Assembly: GCA_003385635.1 (NCBI GenBank)
Contig: QQUY01000001.1
Span: forward strand, 1,054,001 to 1,118,000
Source: Acidobacteriota bacterium
Lineage (GTDB): Bacteria; Acidobacteriota; Blastocatellia; Pyrinomonadales; Pyrinomonadaceae
Direction of reading: 5' to 3'
DNA: 64,000 bases
Position numbers and translations under genes: made by a program
The notes under the pieces: generated by a model
What the model was told of the DNA's origin: nothing
What the model saw: the letters and a program-made list of their open reading frames with translations, nothing else
Databases searched by the model: none
Shown: positions 8,210-16,734 of the stretch, in pieces
Position numbering within the stretch: the stretch's first letter is position 1
Layout: each line of letters starts with the position of its first letter

Positions 8210-9736
8210 TCAGGTTAGGGACCCGATTCGGGACTTGGCAGCGTGCATCATCGTTTCACGCGAGGCCGACGAGCCGGTCCAAATCTCGTATTGAAGCAAG
8301 GCCTGTTCTATCAGCATATCGAGTCCGCCGAGGGTTGGGATGCCGGCGTTCTCAGCATCCCGCAGGAAGCGGGTGCTTATCGGATTATAGACGAGATCGT
8401 AAGCTAATTGAAGGTTTTCAAGACATTCTGCCGGGACGGGCGAAAGGGACTCGAGCTCGCCAAGGGACCCGATCGGGCTGGCATTAATGATGATATCCAG
8501 ATCTTCAAACGCTTTGACATCAGATGAAAGTGGCCTGACATCGGCGCCAAACCGGTCTTGCATTTCACGAGCGTTTTCTGGAGATCGGGAGAATATGACA
8601 ACCTCCGAGTTGGCCTCCGAAAGTGCATACGCGGCTGCTTTTGCAGCGCCGCCGCTGCCGATGATCCCCGCCTTCAGGCCTTTGACTGTCCCCAGTTTCT
8701 TTCGCAAAGGCAGGAAAAACCCTCGTGCATCGGTATTAAATCCGATGGTCCTCCCGTCGTCTATCCTCACAGTATTTACGGCGCCGATCTCCGCGGCCTC
8801 GCCATCAAGCTTGTCGACAAGTCCAGCAAAAGTCTCTTTGTGAGGGAGCGTCACACTCAGGCCTTTCAGGTTCCAATCGATCTCGCGGGTTCCCGGCGCC
8901 GCCATACGCGTATAAAAACCCTCGCAATCTTTCACCGAGAGGGGAATGTAGACCGCATCGCGTCCACCGTCGCGAAAAGCCGCGTTGTGAATGTAAGGGG
9001 AAATCGATGATGAAGCCTTAAGGGCGACAATTCCGTAGATCTCTGTTGAAGAAGTAAGAGACTCAGCGCGATAAACGTCTGCAAGGTCGTCGAACGAGAT
9101 CTGGCCGGGAGCCGTTGACTGTTTTTCAGAAAGAGAAGCGTAAGTAAACGGGGCTCCCTGCGAAATGGACAATATGCGAAACCACGAGCCAAACTGTCCC
9201 ATCGCTATCGGGAGGATCCCGGGATAATCTTTCTGAAGTTGCCAAAAAGGGATCGCGTCCGTGATGTCAGAGGCAAAACCGGCGATCTTTGCAATTCTTT
9301 TGCGTCTTGCCGAACCGGGATCGTGAAATCGGTCCGCGAGCGACTCCAACGCTCCTGAAGGGATTGAATCGAAATCGTGATGCGAGCGGATGACGCTTGA
9401 GTAGTGGCCGGGCAGCGACACGTCCATTCCTGATTCGACATCTACAATATCAACGATCGACCGAAGCTTCGGAGTTCGCCAGAAAGCCCCTATCTCTTCC
9501 GCAGACAGCTCCCGTTTACCACCTTGGCCGTTGACGGAACTCCTGAAGGTGCCGATTACGACGCCGTCATAAGCCGCTCTTTCGTAGGAGAGCTGCTCCA
9601 AAACGTCATCAAGCTCCTTCGAATCAAGGCTGTCAAAACGAAGTTCCACCGCGGAAGCCTTCGAGAATGCAACGCGAGTCTTAACGACAAAGTCGGAACT
9701 GGTCTCAGCAGAAACAGAGATGCATATCCGGCCCAT
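8210..9736 (-). CDS. aroDE: Bifunctional type I 3-dehydroquinate dehydratase / shikimate dehydrogenase
   Basis: This 508-residue fusion would catalyse the third and fourth steps of the shikimate pathway. Residues 1 to about 220 are a type I dehydroquinase with E-L-R-F-D (31-35), the S-H-H-D-F motif holding catalytic His120, and the Schiff-base Lys150. R-I-L-S...T-Y-A-S-L at about 187-202 is the family's C-terminal signature. Residues from about 233 onward are AroE: S-x-S-I-S-P-x-I-H-N substrate loop, S-V-T-L-P-H-K with catalytic Lys300, N-T-D at 334-336, and the NADP-binding G-S-G-G-A-A-K near 360. The dehydroquinase half looks a little divergent. The stop of tspO directly abuts its ATG. Confidence 0.93.
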   Translation of the reverse strand: MGRICISVSAETSSDFVVKTRVAFSKASAVELRFDSLDSKELDDVLEQLSYERAAYDGVVIGTFRSSVNGQGGKRELSAEEIGAFWRTPKLRSIVDIVDVESGMDVSLPGHYSSVIRSHHDFDSIPSGALESLADRFHDPGSARRKRIAKIAGFASDITDAIPFWQLQKDYPGILPIAMGQFGSWFRILSISQGAPFTYASLSEKQSTAPGQISFDDLADVYRAESLTSSTEIYGIVALKASSSISPYIHNAAFRDGGRDAVYIPLSVKDCEGFYTRMAAPGTREIDWNLKGLSVTLPHKETFAGLVDKLDGEAAEIGAVNTVRIDDGRTIGFNTDARGFFLPLRKKLGTVKGLKAGIIGSGGAAKAAAYALSEANSEVVIFSRSPENAREMQDRFGADVRPLSSDVKAFEDLDIIINASPIGSLGELESLSPVPAECLENLQLAYDLVYNPISTRFLRDAENAGIPTLGGLDMLIEQALLQYEIWTGSSASRETMMHAAKSRIGSLT

Positions 9737-10474
9737 CTATCGATCCTTGACAAGGCCCCACAAAGCGGCGAATAGAAGGACCACGACTGCAACAGCGGCG
9801 GCCACTACGATCGGCGTGTTGCCGCTTTGTTCAATCGCTATGGCCGTGACTCCCCAGGCGATCGCCATTGCGTAGGCAAAGGCGTTCAACCGGAATCTCA
9901 CGAACGTTCCGAGGGCAGCGGCGACCAAGATCAACAATGTGCCCGCATAGGTGCCGAATCCCGAACCCGGATCAAGCCCGGCCGAAGTCAGGAAGATCGA
10001 AACGTTCACGATTGACGCCACTGTGATCCATCCGAAATAAAGATTAAAGGGCGCACGAACGGCTAGCACCTGCGAAACCGTGTCCGCTGTGGACACCCTA
10101 ATGCTGATGAACAGAAGAGTCGTGAGGATCCCAAACATCAGTACGACGGTAAGGGCGAGAAACTCGTAATGCCACGCTACAAGCCATGCACAATTGAGCA
10201 GGCTGTTAAGTATGAAGGGGACTCTTAGTTTCGCAAAGAACTCGTCATCCTTTCTGGATGGCAGTGCCTGGTAGATCGTGAAAGCAAGCAGTCCGACATA
10301 TATTAGGCTCCAGATGGAAAATGCATAGCCGGCCGGAGTAATCTGAACCGGATACTTGTCCGATACAGCACCCGTGTCGGTATCGTTTAGTGTTCCCGTT
10401 GCTGCAAGGTAATTAAAAACAATAACGGACATGAATGCCGAGATTGACAGAACTTGTAGGATCCTTTGTGTCAT
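9737..10474 (-). CDS. tspO: TspO/MBR-family tryptophan-rich sensory protein
   Basis: This 245-residue integral membrane protein has seven or so hydrophobic segments, more than the five of the minimal TspO fold, as in the longer bacterial relatives. P-A-G-Y-A-F-S-I-W-S-L-I-Y lies near residues 46-58 and matches the TspO first-loop motif; the L-N-C-A-W-L-V-A-W motif follows near 92-100. TspO proteins bind tetrapyrroles and related ligands and act in stress signalling; the ligand here is unknown. It is the first gene of a tight minus-strand group with aroDE. Confidence 0.85.
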   Translation of the reverse strand: MTQRILQVLSISAFMSVIVFNYLAATGTLNDTDTGAVSDKYPVQITPAGYAFSIWSLIYVGLLAFTIYQALPSRKDDEFFAKLRVPFILNSLLNCAWLVAWHYEFLALTVVLMFGILTTLLFISIRVSTADTVSQVLAVRAPFNLYFGWITVASIVNVSIFLTSAGLDPGSGFGTYAGTLLILVAAALGTFVRFRLNAFAYAMAIAWGVTAIAIEQSGNTPIVVAAAVAVVVLLFAALWGLVKDR

Positions 10475-10817
10475 ATCAGGTGTACTTTACGTCACTGAGC
10501 ACAGCGCTTTTCAACCAGAACCAAATTTGATAGCTGGAACAGTATATCCCCCGAAAGCGGTCGGCGGAAAAACCAGATTGTGTCGTTCTTGTTGGGGATG
10601 TGCTTCCGTATTGATCTAAAACCCGGTCAAAGAGATATACTTATGGTTTGGTGCTACGATATCGTATGCCGTACTCGTATATGGTAGCCTGAACCGTTAG
10701 GTCGCCTTCGATACGTGACACGATAGCTCAAGATGGCTCGGTGGCATTGATATTGCCTTATTCTTCGGTGTTCAGATGGCCAGAAGGCCAATAACCATTT
10801 AAGCGGTACCAAACGAA
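10475..10817. other. Intergenic region without recognised gene
   Basis: This 343-base stretch separates divergent tspO and a small secreted protein. I see no convincing ORF, RNA gene or strong hairpin. It probably carries both promoters, but no hexamer pair is good enough to name. Confidence 0.5.
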
Positions 10818-11048
10818 ATGTTAAGAGCGATCATAAACATCATTTTGACGATAGCGGTGGCGATGTTCTTGTCAGTTGCTGTTATGGCTCAGAGCGGCGG
10901 TGATAGCGACAAGAAGGACCGTCCTCCGAAGGAAAAAAAGGATCCACCGAAGATCCCGGTCAGACCTAAGAACACTCCGAAACCTAAAGAGGACAAGAAG
11001 CCCCCGGAAGAGATGGCTTACGTCATTTTCGCGATTCGCGAGGACTAG
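10818..11048 (+). CDS. Small secreted Lys/Pro-rich protein
   Basis: This 76-residue ORF starts with a typical signal peptide (residues 1-25, ending V-M-A-Q). The mature part is about 50 residues, nearly half Lys, Pro, Asp or Glu (R-P-P-K-E-K-K-D-P-P-K...), and ends with a short hydrophobic strand A-Y-V-I-F-A-I. A strong terminator follows 20 bases downstream, supporting a real transcription unit. The composition suggests an extended, disordered periplasmic peptide. No family recognised. Confidence 0.6.
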   Translation: MLRAIINIILTIAVAMFLSVAVMAQSGGDSDKKDRPPKEKKDPPKIPVRPKNTPKPKEDKKPPEEMAYVIFAIRED

Positions 11049-11068
11049 GTTTTCCAAAACTACAAAGA

Positions 11069-11104
11069 AGGCGGTTCCACTGAAGTGGAGCCGCCTCTTT
11101 TTTT
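11069..11104 (+). terminator. Strong Rho-independent terminator
   Basis: Thirteen-base arms (11069-11081 and 11084-11096), fully paired apart from one G-U, form a tight hairpin followed by C and seven or more T residues. It terminates the small secreted protein gene and separates it from convergent tonB. Confidence 0.9.
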
Positions 11105-11118
11105 GTCGGTGCCAAACG

Positions 11119-11940
11119 CTACTTAAAGTTGTAGAGGATGATACCCCTGACACTTACCGGCTGGCCGCGAAGAGTTGTTGGCTGGAACTTTGACGCCCGT
11201 GCCGAAGCCAAGGAGGCTTGTCTCAGGAGCGGGTGCCCTGAGATTACATCGGCTGTGACAACTTTTCCGTTTTCATCGATCAAAACCCTGACTTTGACCT
11301 GTCCTTTCGCTCCTACAACTTTCGCGGCTTCTGAGTAGACAGGTATGTCGAGATAAGTCGCCTTGCCGTTTATCACCGTGGGAAGTTCCAGTATCTTTGG
11401 TACCTGCTCCAAAGGAGGAGGCTCTCCGATCTCCGTTTTTTCGGATTTCCTGTTCGAAGAATCGTTCGTTCCGTTTCCGTCGCCAACATCAAAAACCGAG
11501 CTGCTTTTGTCCGGCACGCCTGAGCTTCGGCCTGACGACACTGGATCGACGTCACGATGGCCTATCAGGTAACTTCCGAGCGGCCTCTGACGCGCTCTTG
11601 GCTGGGCTGTTGAAACGTTATCTGGAACGGTCAACGGTGGTTCGTCGATCCGCTGGATATGCTCGCGCCGAATCGGCAGATCGTCTTTGTTTGAGGCACT
11701 TCTGTCGAGTTCTTTTGTAATCGGTGCCGGCGGGTTCGGGTCGATCGGCACCGTGACGGGCGGAAGAAGTTTCGAAAGCGCCCCGGGTTCCGCTCCCATT
11801 GCCAGTGTCTGATTGAACAGGCTGAAAAGAAGGGCAAAAATTACCGAGGCGAACACAATCACGGCACTTGCAGTGAGAAGTCGGCCTCTGATACCGGATC
11901 CGGTTTCAGATCCTTTTGATTCTACTAATTTGTCGAACAT
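11119..11940 (-). CDS. TonB-family energy transducer
   Basis: This 273-residue protein has a short cytoplasmic N-terminus, one membrane segment (about residues 23-46), a long Pro/Ser-rich periplasmic linker, and a C-terminal TonB domain from about residue 190 (V-G-A-K-G-Q-V-K-V-R-V-L-I-D-E-N-G-K-V). It would couple the proton-motive force to outer-membrane receptors. The domain keeps the family's S-A-R-x-S-K-F-Q-P helix-strand motif, here A-S-A-R-A-S-K-F-Q-P. No exbB or exbD gene is adjacent, so it would use partners encoded elsewhere. A GGAGG ribosome site precedes the ATG. Confidence 0.88.
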   Translation of the reverse strand: MFDKLVESKGSETGSGIRGRLLTASAVIVFASVIFALLFSLFNQTLAMGAEPGALSKLLPPVTVPIDPNPPAPITKELDRSASNKDDLPIRREHIQRIDEPPLTVPDNVSTAQPRARQRPLGSYLIGHRDVDPVSSGRSSGVPDKSSSVFDVGDGNGTNDSSNRKSEKTEIGEPPPLEQVPKILELPTVINGKATYLDIPVYSEAAKVVGAKGQVKVRVLIDENGKVVTADVISGHPLLRQASLASARASKFQPTTLRGQPVSVRGIILYNFK

Positions 11941-12117
11941 ACGGTCCTCCAGATTTCATTGATCGTTGCGATCCGTTTGTGGGTCCAAGGACCGGTGCCA
12001 TGCTCATACGGACTGCATCGGCCTGCATATGTTCCGGGCGATGAAATTCGAATCATCTATACGCACAAAAACTAATACCAAAAAAGCGTGTAAAAAGGGT
12101 TAGTCAGGCCTTCTAAT

Positions 12118-12147
12118 TTGACCCGCAAAGGGCTTATTGAGTAAATA
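12118..12147 (+). promoter_or_regulatory. Putative promoter of the DUF389 gene
   Basis: TTGACC at 12118-12123 and TAAATA at 12142-12147 are separated by 18 bases, about 30 bases before the ATG of the next gene. Moderate match to sigma70-type promoters; not proven. Confidence 0.35.
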
Positions 12148-12176
12148 TATAGGGCCAAAGAAACCCTCCGGCTTTT

Positions 12177-13952
12177 ATGGAACAAGAAAACCTACAGCGA
12201 TTTAGGTTTTTGATCAGAATAGTGCGCATTTGGAGGCGGTTCCGCGATAGATTTGCGGCCGCCCTTGATGTAAGCACTGACCGGAAGGTGGAACTCTACG
12301 TCGAGCTTTCCCGATCCGCGACGCTGAGAGATGTTGTTTATTGGCTCCAGATAATATTCTCAGCTGGCATCGCCACGTTGGGCCTGATCCTGGACAGTTC
12401 AGCTGTGATCATCGGCGCGATGCTTATCTCACCTTTGATGGGGCCCATTCTCTCAGGAGGCCTGTCACTTGCGTCCGGCGACTTGATACTTGCCATACGT
12501 TCTTCAGCAAACCTGATCTTAAGTACGCTTGCTCCGATTCTGCTCGCGGTCATACTGGTCGCGATACTTCCTTACAAGGACATTACTCCCGAGATCGACT
12601 CCAGAACATTGCCGAACCTGCTCGATCTCGTCATAGCGCTTTTCTCGGGAGCTATTGGCTCAGTAGCCACCTGCCGCCAGGTACGCGGGGTCGTAACTTC
12701 CATTCCCGGAGTGGCAATCGCTGTCGCGCTGATGCCGCCACTCTGCGTAGTTGGCATTGGCATTGGTGTCGCTATAAGTGTCGGCGGGAGCACCGGATTG
12801 TCTATCGCGGGTGGCGGCGCACTCCTTTTTCTGACTAATCTTGTGGCAATCACCTTTACGGCTATGCTCGTGTTTATCCTGTTGAGGATCGACACCGCCA
12901 AGGTCAGAGAAAAAGTAGAACTATGGAAGAGTACGGATAGGGAGCATTTGTTCTGGAGGAGATTGTTCTCCAATTTTCCTTCACTGGAGAAAGCCAGACA
13001 AATTCGGAGTGTTTCACTTCGACTCTTGATGATATTGCTGCCCTTGTTGCTGATCTCTATTCCGCTCAGCCGATCGTTCGCGATATTTCAAGAAGATATC
13101 GCCACCAGACAGGCTCAGAATCAGATAGCTTCGATCGCAAGGGACATATGGGAGAACGAGGGCTACGCTATGAGTGCGGGCGGGAAAGTCCGAAGCTATC
13201 TGGATGAGATGCGGGTTGTATTGGAAGGTACAAACGCGAGGTTGTTTATGCGTGTTTTTGACAATGAGCCTTACACGCAGCAAGAAAGAGTAGAGTTCGT
13301 TCGGAGGGTAGCTGACAGGCTAGGACGCGATCCCCAGACGATCGAATTGCAGCTCATTGAGATTCCAACCTCTGCGCGGGACCAGTTTAACCCGGTGATC
13401 GAAACGACTCCGACACCGCTTTCGATCCCCCAGACGCAGTCCTCCTATATTCAGCAGGTAAATGCGGCTATAGAACAGATGGAACTGCCACAGCCGGCAC
13501 AGATGATCGACTACAACATCAGTATCCGACCCGACCGCGCAACGATCTTTCAGATCAATTACCTGAGTTCCCGGGACATAGAAACTGACGGAAAGAGCTT
13601 GCTTCTGAATGAGCTTCAGAGAAGGCTGTCGATAGCCAACCTTGATCTTTCCTTCAATCGCATTTCTTCCGGCATTGAGACGCTTGAGTTTGAGCGAAAC
13701 AGCCCTGAGCTTGAAGAAGAATCAGCCCAGCTTGTAAGGAACGCCGGAAACGCGCTGCTAGTGCATCCGGTACTGCGGCTTAGATATATGATCAGGGCTG
13801 TCGAGGATGAAGACGAGCTTGCGGCCTCGAGGGTCGCCGCGGTCAGAGAGATCCTCGTCGATGAACTCAAGATCGCGGAAGACCGGATCGCTGCAGACGT
13901 ACTTCGGGACGAGGAGCGAGGAAATACTTTACAGATTTTCTTGAGGCGCTAG
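12177..13952 (+). CDS. DUF389 integral membrane protein
   Basis: This 591-residue protein carries a DUF389 membrane domain in its first half: about six hydrophobic helices between residues 50 and 300, with the conserved S-S-A-V-I-I-G-A-M-L-I-S-P-L-M-G-P-I motif near 75-92. The family is often annotated as TIGR00341; its biochemical role is unclear. The second half (from about 310) is soluble, with Gln- and acid-rich helices, and may face the periplasm. The last 60 residues contain an R-V-x-A-V-R-x-I-L segment reminiscent of OmpA-like C-terminal ends, but I could not confirm that. A putative promoter lies 30 bases upstream. The gene stands alone. Confidence 0.85.
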   Translation: MEQENLQRFRFLIRIVRIWRRFRDRFAAALDVSTDRKVELYVELSRSATLRDVVYWLQIIFSAGIATLGLILDSSAVIIGAMLISPLMGPILSGGLSLASGDLILAIRSSANLILSTLAPILLAVILVAILPYKDITPEIDSRTLPNLLDLVIALFSGAIGSVATCRQVRGVVTSIPGVAIAVALMPPLCVVGIGIGVAISVGGSTGLSIAGGGALLFLTNLVAITFTAMLVFILLRIDTAKVREKVELWKSTDREHLFWRRLFSNFPSLEKARQIRSVSLRLLMILLPLLLISIPLSRSFAIFQEDIATRQAQNQIASIARDIWENEGYAMSAGGKVRSYLDEMRVVLEGTNARLFMRVFDNEPYTQQERVEFVRRVADRLGRDPQTIELQLIEIPTSARDQFNPVIETTPTPLSIPQTQSSYIQQVNAAIEQMELPQPAQMIDYNISIRPDRATIFQINYLSSRDIETDGKSLLLNELQRRLSIANLDLSFNRISSGIETLEFERNSPELEEESAQLVRNAGNALLVHPVLRLRYMIRAVEDEDELAASRVAAVREILVDELKIAEDRIAADVLRDEERGNTLQIFLRR

Positions 13953-14053
13953 TGGCTTGACCTGGGGTTTGGGTTTCAAGCAATATGGCGCCTTTGAAAA
14001 TGATCGGATTTTGGAAACGAGTTTCTAACTAATCATCAATAAGGAACACACTT

Positions 14054-15475
14054 ATGAGTGCAGAACAAGAAGGACGCGACTTTCTGGGAAGCGTCAACCG
14101 CTATTTTGACAAGGCGGCGGCAGCGACCGCACATCCGGAGGGCTTGTTGCAGCAGATCAAGATCTGCAACAGCGTGTATTCCTTCCAGTTTCCCATCAGG
14201 CGCGGCGACAGCTATCGCGTCATCAACGGCTGGCGCGCCGAGCATAGCCATCACAAACTGCCTGTAAAAGGGGGGATCAGGTACTCGATGCACGCGAGTG
14301 AATCGGAAGTGATCGCGCTTGCGACGCTGATGACCTACAAGTGTGCGATAGTCGATGTCCCGTTCGGAGGGGCGAAAGGTGCAATTCAGATCAGTCCTCG
14401 TGACTTTTCTGTTGAGGAACTGGAACGGATTACGCGCCGCTACACAACAGAGCTGATAAGGAAGAACTTCATAGGCCCTGCGGTCGATGTTCCGGCGCCA
14501 GACTACGGCACCGGCGCGAGAGAAATGGCGTGGATCGCCGATACTTACCTGGCGTTCCACAGTGAACAGATCGATGCGCTGGGATGTGTTACCGGGAAGT
14601 CGATTGCGCAGGGCGGCATTCGTGGCCGCACGGAAGCTACCGGCCTTGGTACCTTTTACGGCTTGAGAGAAGCCTGTTCGGTCGAGGAAGACATGAAGAG
14701 ACTCGGCCTTGAAACCGGTCTGGAAGGAAAGACCTTCGTGATCCAGGGCCTCGGGAATGTTGGTTACTACGCAGCAAAATTCTGCACCGAGCACGGCGCG
14801 AAGCTGATTGGTGTGGCTGAATTCGAGGGCGGAATTCATAAAGAAGACGGAATCGATCTCGAAGCACTGATGAACTTCCGCAGGGAGACAGGCTCAATCG
14901 TAGGATTTGAAGGTTCGACCGCTCTCCCGAAACGCGAGGACGCGCTTGAGATCGAATGCGACATCCTGATCCCTGCTGCTCTCGAAAATCAGGTGACAGC
15001 TGAGAACGCGCCAAGGATCAAGGCAAAAATCATCGGCGAGGCAGCGAATGGGCCGGTGACTGCTGACGCAGAGAAGATCCTCGAAGAAAAAGGAATAATG
15101 ATCGTCCCGGATGTTTACCTGAACGCCGGCGGCGTGACAGTTTCTTATTTTGAGTGGCTAAAAAATCTTTCTCATGTCCGTTTCGGAAGAATGGGCAAAC
15201 GGTTCGAACAAAGCGCTTACGACAAGATCCTCGGGATCGTGGAGCGGGAAACCGGCAGGACACTGACAAAAGAAGAGCGTGAAACGGTTGCGCGCGGGGC
15301 TGATGAGGCAGACCTTGTATACTCAGGCCTCGAGGAAACGATGATCACAGCGTACCAGCATACGCGCGAGATCCTTAAAAGAAATGACAAGGTCGAGAAC
15401 CTTCGAACGGCCGCATTCGTGAATGCTATCGACAAGGTTGCACTTTGTTACCAGGAACTCGGGATCTTTCCGTAG
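14054..15475 (+). CDS. gdhA: Glutamate dehydrogenase (Glu/Leu/Phe/Val family)
   Basis: This 473-residue enzyme would interconvert glutamate and 2-oxoglutarate plus ammonia. The substrate motif K-G-G-I-R-Y is near residue 74, and the catalytic-lysine motif [11 protein letters not shown] lies near 100. P-A-x-D-x-G-T-G follows at about 150, and the Rossmann motif G-L-G-N-V-G-Y is near 233. A-N-G-P-x-T-x-D-A follows at about 335. Together these fit the hexameric family of roughly 420-470 residues. Leucine dehydrogenases are shorter, so glutamate is the more likely substrate. NAD or NADP preference is not clear. A strong terminator follows 26 bases after the stop, so it is a single-gene unit. Confidence 0.92.
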   Translation: MSAEQEGRDFLGSVNRYFDKAAAATAHPEGLLQQIKICNSVYSFQFPIRRGDSYRVINGWRAEHSHHKLPVKGGIRYSMHASESEVIALATLMTYKCAIVDVPFGGAKGAIQISPRDFSVEELERITRRYTTELIRKNFIGPAVDVPAPDYGTGAREMAWIADTYLAFHSEQIDALGCVTGKSIAQGGIRGRTEATGLGTFYGLREACSVEEDMKRLGLETGLEGKTFVIQGLGNVGYYAAKFCTEHGAKLIGVAEFEGGIHKEDGIDLEALMNFRRETGSIVGFEGSTALPKREDALEIECDILIPAALENQVTAENAPRIKAKIIGEAANGPVTADAEKILEEKGIMIVPDVYLNAGGVTVSYFEWLKNLSHVRFGRMGKRFEQSAYDKILGIVERETGRTLTKEERETVARGADEADLVYSGLEETMITAYQHTREILKRNDKVENLRTAAFVNAIDKVALCYQELGIFP

Positions 15476-15500
15476 AAAGCGGATCTTTGGTCATTACAAG

Positions 15501-15536
15501 AAAATGGGCTGCCGGCTTTCGGCAACCCATTTTTTA
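15501..15536 (+). terminator. Terminator after gdhA
   Basis: Fourteen-base arms (15501-15514 and about 15520-15533) with a single mismatch enclose a short loop and run into a T-rich tract (TTTTTTATT). Confidence 0.88.
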
Positions 15537-15705
15537 TTCGGTTTTTTCTCCAACAGGATCTTAAAAATATCTCGCCATCCTGCGGCGAATGATTCCCTGG
15601 ATATCGACCTTGCAATTGTGTTTCCGCAGTCACCTCCTTTCAAGTGCGACGCGGGCCGGTGATTCTCCCGGCAGGTGCTGATTATCTGTGACCAAGCTTC
15701 AATTG

Positions 15706-15792
15706 CTAAGATCGCAGTTCATTCCCGAATGCAAACAGTATTAAGGCCGAGATCAAAAGTACAAAACAAACGATCCTTGTAAATAAATTCAT
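15706..15792 (-). CDS. Possible 28-residue single-span membrane peptide
   Basis: A short ORF begins ATG-AAT-TTA-TTT and encodes 28 residues: M-N-L-F-T-R, then about 17 strongly hydrophobic residues (I-V-C-F-V-L-L-I-S-A-L-I-L-F-A-F-G), then N-E-L-R-S. A CGGAG ribosome-site-like sequence lies eight bases before the ATG. It lies in a 429-base gap between gdhA and the SRPBCC gene. No homology can be judged by eye; it could be chance. Confidence 0.3.
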   Translation of the reverse strand: MNLFTRIVCFVLLISALILFAFGNELRS

Positions 15793-15965
15793 TTTGGTTC
15801 TCCGTGAGAATAAGTCGTCTTCTCTGGGTTGAATCCAAGGCAATATGCGTTCCGTTGGGGGCTGAGGTTATTTTCTGGGTTGGAAGTAACTGCGGACGCA
15901 CGATATAGACGCGGTCCGCTCGATATGAGCGAATCAATCAAATTCGGTCAAGCTGACAAAAATAG

Positions 15966-16475
15966 TCAGGCTTCAAGCCGGGTTCTTGCACTCTCTATGA
16001 AGGCGTTCAGCATATGGGCAACTCGCCGAGTCATCTCTTTCCCTATCAGATTCTCTCCAACAAGCCCCGCCAACGCATGAAGATCGGACGCGGAGTCCCT
16101 TCTCAGCTCGATATTCTGGGAAAAGTTGACCAAGGTCGAACGGCCGGACTTTGGAAGAAAATCGGCCGCATATCTCATCAGGTTGTAACGCTCCAGATCG
16201 ACTGGGGACCATTCGACGCGCTCATCGCTGTTTTCGGTTTCGCGCACAGGAAATCTCTCGACAAAGGAACCTACGAAGGGAATATCAGCGCGGATCTTCC
16301 AATAAGTGATGCCTTTTGAGTCAGTGTGAATCGACTCTATACTTGGCATATGGTCCAGAAAGTTCGTGATGTCGGCAAAGAAATCACGAACGCGATCGAA
16401 ACCTGCGTCAATCTCAAATGTTTTGCTGAAATCTGCTCGGACAGTGAACATAGGTGGCAGTTCGGCGGGAGACAA
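15966..16475 (-). CDS. SRPBCC (START/Bet v1-like) family protein
   Basis: This 169-residue protein has the pattern of a small helix-grip domain: an early strand F-S-K-T-F-E-I-D, then D-R-V-R-D-F-F-A-D (helix 1), a strand-rich centre with W-K-I-R-A-D-I-P-F-V-G-S-F and V-E-W-S-P-V-D, and a long C-terminal helix (about 130-165). Related bacterial proteins include CoxG-like and polyketide cyclase-like members that bind lipophilic ligands. The ligand is unknown. It is divergent from a small zinc-ribbon gene, with a 28-base gap. Confidence 0.7.
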   Translation of the reverse strand: MSPAELPPMFTVRADFSKTFEIDAGFDRVRDFFADITNFLDHMPSIESIHTDSKGITYWKIRADIPFVGSFVERFPVRETENSDERVEWSPVDLERYNLMRYAADFLPKSGRSTLVNFSQNIELRRDSASDLHALAGLVGENLIGKEMTRRVAHMLNAFIESARTRLEA

Positions 16476-16503
16476 GCCTGTCTCTACAAGATTCTATTAC
16501 CAG

Positions 16504-16725
16504 ATGCAAAAAATCCAAAGTGCTGATTCGTTTAAGAGATTGAACAGTTGTCCAGCTTGCGGAACGCAAAAGTTCCTGAGGCGACAAGACCTCACTGACG
16601 ATCAGCTGTTGGTCGCAGAACGGTTCAAGGTCCCGGCACCGGCAGCCGCCACTGCTCACGCAAACGAAATCGTTTACTGCGCAAGGTGCCTGAGGCCATT
16701 TCGACAGTTTCTTGACTTCGGCTAA
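16504..16725 (+). CDS. Small zinc-ribbon protein
   Basis: This 73-residue protein carries two Cys pairs, C-P-A-C at 16-19 and C-A-R-C at 59-62, spaced like a zinc ribbon, with an Ala-rich centre. The start at 16504 was chosen because upstream codons overlap the opposite-strand SRPBCC gene. It ends nine bases before the stop of convergent glnE. Function unknown. Confidence 0.6.
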   Translation: MQKIQSADSFKRLNSCPACGTQKFLRRQDLTDDQLLVAERFKVPAPAAATAHANEIVYCARCLRPFRQFLDFG

Positions 16726-16734
16726 AGCACCTTT

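Noticed and set aside
14036-14839. Minus-strand ORF of 267 codons
   Set aside because: It is antisense to the conserved gdhA coding sequence and has no recognisable motif.
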